The position numbers and the translations under genes are program-made. Under the pieces are notes generated by a model. That model worked only from the letters and a program-made list of their open reading frames with translations. It searched no databases and was not told where the DNA came from. A stretch of DNA of 10,358 nt, from contig JAHDCN010000087.1 in NCBI GenBank assembly GCA_020629815.1, positions 1 to 10,358 on the forward strand. Reading direction: 5' to 3'. The DNA comes from Verrucomicrobiota bacterium. GTDB lineage: Bacteria > Verrucomicrobiota > Verrucomicrobiia > Verrucomicrobiales > DEV007. Of this stretch, positions 1 to 6,247 are shown one piece after another; position 1 is the stretch's first letter, and the number at the start of each line of letters is the position of its first letter.

Positions 1-1619
1 TTGAGCTGGCCATACAGCGTCAGCCCTTGTGTGGTTGAGTTGACCAGGTTGTTAACATTTCGCAATGTATCCACATTTAGCAGTGGGCGGGTGCTGGGGC
101 GGGTCCGAAAAGAACCTGCTCCATTGTTACCTCTACTGTTGTCGAGAGGTGTTTCGAGGGAGCGGAGCATATCGAAGCCGAACTCAAAGTCGTCACCCAG
201 ATTGAGCTGTGCGATGATGGCTGAAATCTGAATCTGCGTAGGGCGCACGTCCATGGTGTCCAGCAATTCTTCAATAATGTGAAGGTGCTCAGGTGGGCCT
301 GAGGCGATAATCGAATTTTGCACGTTGTCCGCTACGATCAGTGTCTTATCGACTACAACCGATTGCGGAGCGAGATCGGCATCTTGTCCTGCTCCACCAA
401 AGGAAACATTGGAAGAGCTTGCCCCATTGCCTGTTGAGCCGATTCCGGAATTACCGTCGATCCCGTTTCCTCCTGCTCCCTGACCTGTGCCGCCAGTGAG
501 GTTGTTTTGGTTTTGCTGGTTGTTGTTATTGCCGCCGGAAATTTGTGGCTGATTCGCCTGCTCACTGCCCAGTCCCCGACGCAGGGTATCTGCCGCGATC
601 GGAAGAAAGGCGGATGGAGACATGTATTTCAGCCGCTTGCGGATGAATGTTGAGGTGTTGTGCGGCGCATCAAGATGGTCAATCAATCGCGCGATGTATT
701 CCATATCCGAAGGAGTGGCGACTACGAGCAGGTGATTGGCTCGGGGAATTGCCCGAATCTTCGGCTGCAGGCTTCGGGCTTTGCCGCTGGTTGAGCCATT
801 GAAGCGGGAGAGTCCATTATTGAAGTTTCCTTGAGGAGCGACGGCGTTCTGAATGCCCCCGTTTCCTTGACCTCCCGGTGAGGTTGCTCTCGGCTGTCCC
901 TGAGAACCTTGAAGCTCGAGTATTTCTGCAAGGGCCTCGGCTACCTCCTCTACATCGGCGCGCAATAAATGAAAGGAACGGTCAACCATTCGCAGCGGTG
1001 CCACATCAAGATGTTCCTTCAATTCGATCAATCGTCGAATGACGGAGCTATTCTCTGTGATCACGATGGCCGAGGCGCTACTGAGAGCGGTAATTTTTCC
1101 GTAGGGATGGAGTGTCAGGATTTCGTTGAATGCCTTTGCTGCGTCTTCCGGAGAAATATTGATGACCGGCATGATGTAGGTCACCACTTCGTCTGATTCG
1201 GGTAATTGGTAGGGCGAGGTAATTACCGGTAGGCCTTCACTGATCGGCATTTTTCCCGCATCCAATGCGAGAATTTTCACCTCCATGGGTTTGTCTGTCG
1301 CAATCAGGGCGTATCCATTCAGCAGCAAGCTTTTCTCGATAAAGTTGGCTGCATCGGGGTAGGTCATCTCCTTCGATGACTGAATAATCAGGTTCTTATT
1401 TTGGATCGATCCATCCCGGATTACAGTTTTGCCTGTAAGCCGCTCGTATTCCAAAAGAATAATCGGTATCGCAGTGTTAGGAAACTGCACGGTTGTGGTA
1501 TCTGCGGCGGCTGCCTGATTCGTCTGCCCCTGAAGCTGCGTAGACAGGGGGAAATAAAGAAGTGTTACTGCGAGTAGCGTCAAGCACGCTGCAGCACGAG
1601 ACGATCGAGTCGCTTGCAT
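1..1619 (-). CDS. gspD: Type II secretion system secretin GspD (5' part; C-terminal pore domain lies beyond the window)
   Basis: Outer-membrane channel of the T2SS. The window holds the first 539 codons, open to the left edge. The ATG at 1619-1617 gives a signal peptide (basic MQATRSSR, hydrophobic core at about 9-25, likely cleavage near residues 30-32). After it come the secretin periplasmic domains: N0 at about 43-130, N1 at about 145-206 (VVTYIMPVINISPEDAAKAF), N2 at about 214-318 and N3 at about 325-458. N1 to N3 each show the usual pattern of a short strand, a helix, then a strand such as NHLLVVATPSDMEYIARLID or NSIIASGPPEHLHIIEELL. The secretin domain begins near 459 (RPTQIQISAIIAQLNLGDDF) and is cut off. 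N2 and N3 each carry a Gly/Asn/Gln-rich insertion (about 238-280 and 352-412). The gene lies 54 bases after the preceding gene, with no clear Shine-Dalgarno site. Family assignment is secure; domain edges are estimates by eye. Confidence 0.93.
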   Translation of the reverse strand, partial: MQATRSSRAAACLTLLAVTLLYFPLSTQLQGQTNQAAAADTTTVQFPNTAIPIILLEYERLTGKTVIRDGSIQNKNLIIQSSKEMTYPDAANFIEKSLLLNGYALIATDKPMEVKILALDAGKMPISEGLPVITSPYQLPESDEVVTYIMPVINISPEDAAKAFNEILTLHPYGKITALSSASAIVITENSSVIRRLIELKEHLDVAPLRMVDRSFHLLRADVEEVAEALAEILELQGSQGQPRATSPGGQGNGGIQNAVAPQGNFNNGLSRFNGSTSGKARSLQPKIRAIPRANHLLVVATPSDMEYIARLIDHLDAPHNTSTFIRKRLKYMSPSAFLPIAADTLRRGLGSEQANQPQISGGNNNNQQNQNNLTGGTGQGAGGNGIDGNSGIGSTGNGASSSNVSFGGAGQDADLAPQSVVVDKTLIVADNVQNSIIASGPPEHLHIIEELLDTMDVRPTQIQISAIIAQLNLGDDFEFGFDMLRSLETPLDNSRGNNGAGSFRTRPSTRPLLNVDTLRNVNNLVNSTTQGLTLYGQL

Positions 1620-1673
1620 AAGTTGCCGTTTGTGTTTCGTCGTGATCGTAGGTGATATCCTGTTGTCCGTCAA

Positions 1674-2408
1674 TTACTGCGTTGGACGGGGGCGGGGTGG
1701 GGGAACTGTTCGGCGTTCATCAATTCGCTGATTTGGATCAAATTCCTCCGGGGGAGGGTCAGGCTGAATTGGTTGCGGCTGGGTTCCGTCGTTGGGGATG
1801 ATGTTCGTTGTCATCGCAGCTCCGGGATTGGTGGAGTTGGAATTTGCTCTCACAGGCAATCCGGTCGGATTTTGGTGGAAGGTACCTTTTCTCTGCGCTT
1901 CCGCCGCTGCACGCTGAAGGGCATTTCTGTTTTCCGGAGAAAGACCGCCAGGAACAGGGCGCGCAGAAGGTGCAGTGGCCACGGGGCGCGACAGCGTTCC
2001 GGGATCGTAGCTCATGGTTGCAGTGTCCTTGCCGTTCGAAATCTTGATCGAGGTTTGGGAGGGGTCGTTCTGAATATCAGCTGATACCAGGTAGTAAGGA
2101 TGCTTTCCTTTTTCGTTACGTTTGCTGGTAACAACGAGTAATTGGTTGTCCTCCCGTTTTTTCAGATAGGCAATCGGCCCAAGCTTGTTGTCTCTGACGA
2201 CACCTTCCAAAATCATCGAAGTCGCGAATGAGGGACCGGCGATTTCGACCTGCTTTTGAGGAATCACCACCCGGTGAAAGGCTGATTTTTCCCATTGGCC
2301 GGTATAGCGAGAAAGGGGGAGTGCTGTCGGAATCGTCGGATCGGGTGACTGTGCTAACCCTGTGCTTCCGAAACCAAGCAAGATAAGAACGGGGAGTATC
2401 GGCTTCAT
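1674..2408 (-). CDS. Putative GspC-like periplasmic T2SS connector protein (unnamed)
   Basis: A 244-residue protein that I do not recognise by sequence alone. It begins with a signal-like segment (MKPILPVLILLGFGSTGLAQ, probable cleavage after GLA at 17-19). There is no cysteine for lipid attachment and no further membrane helix. Residues about 56-135 look like a small beta-rich domain (MILEGVVRDNKLGPIAYLKK, then strands ending near ISNGKDTATMSYD). This recalls the homology region of GspC/PilP, which binds the secretin N0 domain; that match is inference. Residues about 140-200 are low in complexity, and 204-244 form a proline-rich charged tail. There is no PDZ domain. Its ATG overlaps the gspM-like stop by 4 bases and it directly precedes gspD, the usual place of gspC. 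It could instead be a GspN-like or lineage-specific accessory subunit. Confidence 0.5.
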   Translation of the reverse strand: MKPILPVLILLGFGSTGLAQSPDPTIPTALPLSRYTGQWEKSAFHRVVIPQKQVEIAGPSFATSMILEGVVRDNKLGPIAYLKKREDNQLLVVTSKRNEKGKHPYYLVSADIQNDPSQTSIKISNGKDTATMSYDPGTLSRPVATAPSARPVPGGLSPENRNALQRAAAEAQRKGTFHQNPTGLPVRANSNSTNPGAAMTTNIIPNDGTQPQPIQPDPPPEEFDPNQRIDERRTVPPPRPRPTQ

Positions 2409-2941
2409 TGAATCATTTCGCTTTCGGATTTTGGGGCGTACCAGCGGAGCAGCTCAAACTGGCACCGGACGAACTCAGCATTTTTTTCGTGGGGAGTCAC
2501 TTTCACATTTCGAAGGACATAGAATTTTTCCGGCTTCTTTAATTCATACAGCCAGCGGAATACGTCTTCCAGCTTGCCTTCGGCTACGAGAGAAACACCA
2601 GCCTGGGTGTAGTGTTTCGTTTTCAATGTGGGCAGAGGAGCCAATGGTTTGGTCACAATTCCGGAAAACCCCGGTTCTTCAGCGGTGCGGAAAACTTCCG
2701 TGTCTATCTGACCGGTGGTTTCGTAAGTTGGCAGATTTCGCTTTAGCCATCCTGCCCGGGTTTGCCAAAGTTCTTTCTTTTCCAGAAGTGCTTCGATCCG
2801 AATCCAGTCATCCTGAAGCTCAGAATGTCTGGTCTGCAGTTCATTTTTTTTATTGTTGTAAAGATTCCAGCCAACAAAAGCAGCACCGATTACCGCTATT
2901 GCGATTACGAGGGTAAACAATCTTCTCTCCCGCTGGCTCAT
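2405..2941 (-). CDS. gspM: GspM-like inner-membrane assembly protein
   Basis: A 178-residue bitopic membrane protein. It has a short basic cytoplasmic N-terminus (MSQRERR), one transmembrane helix at about 8-27, and a charged, probably coiled-coil helix at about 30-60. A periplasmic domain follows, whose part at about 110-168 (GVSLVAEGKLEDVFRWLYEL, then a strand RNVKVTP) resembles the ferredoxin-like fold of GspM/PilO. Family members bind GspL and help hold the inner-membrane platform together. Size and topology fit GspM (about 160-180 residues). The call also rests on position, directly after the gspL-like gene, with ATGA overlaps at both ends (2938-2941 and 2405-2408) suggesting translational coupling. 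Sequence similarity visible by eye is weak, so GspM is a structural and contextual assignment. Confidence 0.72.
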   Translation of the reverse strand: MSQRERRLFTLVIAIAVIGAAFVGWNLYNNKKNELQTRHSELQDDWIRIEALLEKKELWQTRAGWLKRNLPTYETTGQIDTEVFRTAEEPGFSGIVTKPLAPLPTLKTKHYTQAGVSLVAEGKLEDVFRWLYELKKPEKFYVLRNVKVTPHEKNAEFVRCQFELLRWYAPKSESEMIQ

Positions 2942-4152
2942 TTCGAAATTTCCGGAATTCCGTAGCGATAGGTTCCCTGAGCAAAAAAACTACTGACATC
3001 GCCTTTGGGAGTTGGTTGGGGGAGATCCCATTCGTAGTCTTGCAATGATTTCTGTGAGGCAACAGCATCTTTGATTTTGATCGCGCTGGGAGTGGAGTCG
3101 GCCTCCCCACGAATCACGGCTGTTCGGTTGTTGAGAAATTCGAACGAGGTAATTCGAAAGCCTTTATCCGGCAGGAGAGAGGAAAAGTTGTGATAAACTT
3201 CCAATGGCGATCTTCGCGAGTCTATCGCAGGCCCCAGTGCGTTCCATTGCTCAATCGTTTGTTCGATGGCGTCGGCGGCCTCACGGTTTTCGGCTACACG
3301 CCCTTCGAGAATGTCATTCTTGCTTTCGAGATGTTGCAGGTGCAAATAGCCAAGCGCGCCGACACAGCAAAGTAATAGTATCACCATTAGCCATGTGAAA
3401 ATCTGACGTCGGTTATTTTTGGCCTCCTGTCTCTTCGTGGCGATATTATCGGGGCAAAATTTCCAGAATCTGGAAGAAGACGAAAGATACTTTGGTTTCT
3501 CAACAAAGTGGACGGGTATGTCATACGCAGCCTCTAAAACCCGACGGAATCCGGGAATTTCCCTTTCCCAAACGACGAGCTGTAGTGGTGCAGATATTTG
3601 GCTCTTGGAGAGTAGCTCCAGCGTTGCAAGGCGAACCTCCTGTACGAGATCCGTTAATGAAGAAGAGGCTCCCAAATTTTGCACGTTGACCCATTTATCC
3701 CGCTGGCTGAATCCCATTGTCCAGCGTTCGCCTTCCTGCCAGAGAACAATCGAATCCGGCGGTGGAGGCAGTAAGTCAAACAAGGGGACAAATCCTGCCC
3801 ACTTCGCGCTCTTTTGGTCCGTATTCGGCAGTTCCCAGGGGATCGATACGGTTTGCACGAGGGATTGGCTGCCGGATTGATCGATTACCGACCAGTCGGT
3901 TAGATAACCCGGTCGTTCTTCATCACTGCCGAGTGACTCGGCTTCGGTAGAAACGATGTCTGAGATGAGAGATTCATCTGTGCTGTTTACCCACTTTGTG
4001 GACGCAACCAGATGGTAAGTAGGAATAGCATAGAGGGCACGCGACGGAGGTCGATCCAGAGAAACAGGCTCTTGGTCCTGTCTGGATAGATTCACCCAGC
4101 CCTTTCCTGCTTCAGTTGGCAGGAGGGCCCAGTCTGCTGTGTTCTGTCTCAT
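2938..4152 (-). CDS. gspL: GspL-like inner-membrane protein linking the ATPase to the pseudopilus platform
   Basis: A 404-residue protein with the GspL layout: a cytoplasmic domain at about 1-245, a transmembrane helix at about 251-271 (IFTWLMVILLLCCVGALGYL), a coiled coil at about 272-305, and a periplasmic ferredoxin-like domain at about 315-400 with PilN-like strands (FRITSFEFLNNRTAVIRGEA). GspL recruits GspE through its cytoplasmic part and pairs with GspM in the periplasm. The N-terminal half is very divergent, but segments such as LQLVVWEREIPGFRRVLEAA suit the actin-like fold of GspL/PilM. The single-chain PilM+PilN arrangement favours T2SS GspL over type IV pilus proteins. The ATG overlaps the gspK stop by 4 bases, with GGAG just upstream. 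Topology and context make the assignment likely; the cytoplasmic fold is inferred. Confidence 0.77.
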   Translation of the reverse strand: MRQNTADWALLPTEAGKGWVNLSRQDQEPVSLDRPPSRALYAIPTYHLVASTKWVNSTDESLISDIVSTEAESLGSDEERPGYLTDWSVIDQSGSQSLVQTVSIPWELPNTDQKSAKWAGFVPLFDLLPPPPDSIVLWQEGERWTMGFSQRDKWVNVQNLGASSSLTDLVQEVRLATLELLSKSQISAPLQLVVWEREIPGFRRVLEAAYDIPVHFVEKPKYLSSSSRFWKFCPDNIATKRQEAKNNRRQIFTWLMVILLLCCVGALGYLHLQHLESKNDILEGRVAENREAADAIEQTIEQWNALGPAIDSRRSPLEVYHNFSSLLPDKGFRITSFEFLNNRTAVIRGEADSTPSAIKIKDAVASQKSLQDYEWDLPQPTPKGDVSSFFAQGTYRYGIPEISK

Positions 4153-5078
4153 TGCTCCGATGAGTCCACTGGCTTCGTCTGCCAGCGTAAGATCGTGCCG
4201 TCGTTGCCAGTGTAGGTAACAGTAATAGTTCTTTCAACTGCAATTGAGCCATACCTTCCGATTGATGAAATCCGCATTGTCGACTCATCGATTGCGATCC
4301 GTTCCTGAACTTGTTCCAGAATATCGGGAGGCACTCCTAACTGAGATAGCGCATCTTCAACAGAATTTACACGGGGGCCATCATCCGTTTCGCGGGAAAC
4401 CACAAAGAGACGCGCGTTTTCAAGGGGGCATTGGCACACTGCTGAGATCACCTCTGCTGTGGCATATCGCAGATCAATAGGGCCGGAACTCAGGAGAGTA
4501 AACTGATCCCTCCAGTCCGGTCTGCTTTGGGTAACCAGCTCAAATCCCTGGACTAAGGCGACTTCTTCCAGTGATTGAAACTCCCGGTTAAAGGGCTGAT
4601 TGAGCCGGTTCATACTGAGGTATTCGGCCTGCTCCGCACCATTCCCTGTTCGGTTGCTGTCTTCATCGACCCAGTCAATCAGAGAATCGACAACCTGAAC
4701 GGCTTGTTCGCTCCGCAGTCCCCATTGGTAAAACAGTTCCTCCAACACAATGCGCCGATCTGGCTTCTCGAGAAAAAAGTTCAAATTCACCAGTGCGCCT
4801 TCGCTGGAAATTCGAGCTTCGTATGAGCCTTCTCCGTCGACCTCCTTTCGTAGCAATGGATCCTGCCAGGGGATATCCGGATAAGAAGCGATTGCCAGGC
4901 CGCGATCGGCCAACTGTTCGGCTTTGAACCAGGCTGTTTGATTCGCGTTTGTCGACAGATCAAACATCAAGAACTGACTCGTGGTAAAAACCGTGATGCT
5001 GAGAATTGCCACGACCCAAAGCACCGTAACCAGAGCGGCGGCGCTGGATGCTTTGGAAAGGTTGGCAACAGGTTTCAT
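4149..5078 (-). CDS. gspK: Minor pseudopilin GspK
   Basis: The large minor pseudopilin that caps the tip of the pseudopilus with GspI and GspJ. The 309 residues match the family length (about 300-330). The N-terminal helix ALVTVLWVVAILSITVF (15-31) is the GspK signature and lacks Glu at +5, as is normal for GspK. Further family marks are EQLADRGLAIA (54-64), SSEGALVNLNFF (91-102), the LIDWVDED segment (133-140) followed by GAEQAEY (147-153), which forms the metal-binding alpha domain region, and FQSLEEVALVQGF. By alignment with other GspK proteins the prepilin-peptidase site falls after Ala13, where glycine is usual. The gene starts 4 bases after gspJ and its stop overlaps the gspL start. Assignment is secure; the exact cleavage position is inferred. 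Confidence 0.93.
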   Translation of the reverse strand: MKPVANLSKASSAAALVTVLWVVAILSITVFTTSQFLMFDLSTNANQTAWFKAEQLADRGLAIASYPDIPWQDPLLRKEVDGEGSYEARISSEGALVNLNFFLEKPDRRIVLEELFYQWGLRSEQAVQVVDSLIDWVDEDSNRTGNGAEQAEYLSMNRLNQPFNREFQSLEEVALVQGFELVTQSRPDWRDQFTLLSSGPIDLRYATAEVISAVCQCPLENARLFVVSRETDDGPRVNSVEDALSQLGVPPDILEQVQERIAIDESTMRISSIGRYGSIAVERTITVTYTGNDGTILRWQTKPVDSSEQ

Positions 5079-5082
5079 CTTT

Positions 5083-5721
5083 CTACATTTCGGGATGCCA
5101 AAAAACGGAACGACTGGCTTCCGGGTCGCCGTCGATTCGGAAGACCAGTTCGGTTAAAGAGGAGCGGATGTTGCCGCCCCGGGTTTGCTCCCAGATCTGA
5201 GCATCGCTGTCATAGAATTTCCAGCTGAGTTGGCGCATTCTTGGTACGAGGTCTAAATGGGGAAAGTCATCCATCTTGGCGAACTCATTCTGCTTCGCTC
5301 GAATGAATTCCTCTGCTGTGAGATAGAAAACCGAGCATTCGATAAATCCACTGGGTTGAATCTCCGCCCCAATAATGACTCGCTCGATTCGGTCGCGGGA
5401 ATTCCATCCGAAATTGAATGCCGCAGGTGCTTCCACGAAGGAAAGGTAAGTATCGTAGTTGCCGCCTCTCTCGACGTAGTCAAATTCGAGAGAGGAGGAG
5501 GTGGACAGGCCTTCAAATGCCTGACGGAGAGTCTCCACGAACCTCTCCCGCATAGCGATCTTTTCCCGGCTCGCCGAAAGGTCGGACATGAGTTGTGATG
5601 TCCCGGATACCAGACTGAAGATCCCGCCAAGCAGCAGAGAGAAGGCCATAATCGCGAGAAGAATCTCCATCAATGAGAATCCTGCGTCCTTACGAGTGAC
5701 TCTGGGCAGTTGGTAGACCAT
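5083..5721 (-). CDS. gspJ: Minor pseudopilin GspJ
   Basis: Tip-complex pseudopilin of 212 residues, the usual GspJ size. It has a 14-residue basic leader ending in KDAG, then FSLMEILLAIMAFSLLLGGI: Gly at -1, Phe at +1 and Glu at +5 of a class III (prepilin peptidase) signal, running into the hydrophobic assembly helix. The C-terminal domain includes VPRMRQLSWKFYDSDAQIWE (about 161-180), close to the GspJ pattern in which a strand LxWRFYD is followed by a tryptophan a few residues later. The ATG at 5721-5719 shares one base with the gspI stop (TGATG), so translation is probably coupled. No Shine-Dalgarno site is visible. The prepilin signature is certain; identity as J rather than another minor pseudopilin rests on length, the C-terminal motif and the I-J-K gene order. 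Confidence 0.88.
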   Translation of the reverse strand: MVYQLPRVTRKDAGFSLMEILLAIMAFSLLLGGIFSLVSGTSQLMSDLSASREKIAMRERFVETLRQAFEGLSTSSSLEFDYVERGGNYDTYLSFVEAPAAFNFGWNSRDRIERVIIGAEIQPSGFIECSVFYLTAEEFIRAKQNEFAKMDDFPHLDLVPRMRQLSWKFYDSDAQIWEQTRGGNIRSSLTELVFRIDGDPEASRSVFWHPEM

Positions 5722-6137
5722 CAGAAAACAGCAGGGTTGGTCAATGTGGATGCACGCGAAATCTCGACCGGCTCCTTGCCTGGAATCTCTCGGAATGCAG
5801 TTACTGTGACTTCAAAAAGATCGGGAAGGGTATTGCCCTCGCGGGTTAACAGATCTACGCGATTGGTTTCGATTCGGTAGGATACGAATGTTCGATCAGT
5901 CGGAGTCTTTTGTACCCCTTCAGAAATACGTGCCGCTCTGGTGCTCTCGATTAAAAGCGACCTGATTTGTTCGCGGACCAGTGACGTCTCATTCGCCTCG
6001 GTTGCGGTTAGTGCGATCGAGTTGAGTGCACCCGCCAGACTGACCGCAGCAATTGCAAATACTCCGGTTGCCAGAATAACCTCGAAAAGAGAAAACCCCC
6101 GATTCGATCGGCTGTTCTGTTGGTTTAGGTGATTCAC
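5721..6137 (-). CDS. gspI: Minor pseudopilin GspI (GTG start)
   Basis: Small tip-complex pseudopilin, 138 residues from the GTG at 6137-6135. The leader is 14 residues (MNHLNQQNSRSNRG), followed by FSLFEVILATGVFAIAAVSL with Gly at -1 and Glu at +5. The helix continues through SIALTATEANETSLVREQIR, and a short beta domain ends in VEISRASTLTNPAVF. The frame stays open up to another GTG at 6239-6237, which would add 34 residues and leave only 8 bases to the divergent gspE. The shorter form is preferred because its leader matches those of GspJ (14), GspH (15) and GspG (12), and because it leaves room for promoters. GGAAG lies upstream but too close to the GTG to be a good ribosome site. Order I-J-K and size support GspI. 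Confidence 0.86.
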   Translation of the reverse strand: MNHLNQQNSRSNRGFSLFEVILATGVFAIAAVSLAGALNSIALTATEANETSLVREQIRSLLIESTRAARISEGVQKTPTDRTFVSYRIETNRVDLLTREGNTLPDLFEVTVTAFREIPGKEPVEISRASTLTNPAVF

Positions 6138-6247
6138 GCTTCCAGAGTAGAGAAAAACGTCAGCAAGGCAATGCAGCGTTCGCAGTTCTGCTGATAAATT
6201 GATTGTTTCGGTAGAGGGCTTTGGTAGACTGCCGCACACGAAATTAG
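6138..6247. promoter_or_regulatory. Divergent intergenic region, probable promoters of both gsp blocks
   Basis: About 110 non-coding bases separate gspI (minus) from gspE (plus), the only place in the window where both transcripts could begin. Candidate sigma-70-like elements are weak. On the plus strand TTGTTT (6203-6208) lies 16 bases before TAGACT (6225-6230). On the minus strand TTGCCT lies 16 bases before TACTCT, near the gspI start. Neither is good enough to name a start site. No strong inverted repeat or operator is visible. Function is inferred from position. Confidence 0.45.

Noticed and set aside
384-566. Low-complexity DNA as a tandem repeat or mobile insertion
   Set aside because: The Gly/Asn/Gln codons vary and no exact repeated unit or flanking duplication is visible. 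It is better explained as a flexible protein loop within gspD.
2362-2916. A 184-codon plus-strand frame across the gspM-like gene
   Set aside because: It is antisense to a gene with sensible topology and coupled neighbours. Its own translation is irregular, Ser/Arg/Cys-rich and without a start context.
3419-3880. A 153-codon plus-strand frame opposite gspL
   Set aside because: It is antisense to the gspL-like cytoplasmic domain, and its composition (many Ser, Arg, Cys and Trp) is typical of a shadow.
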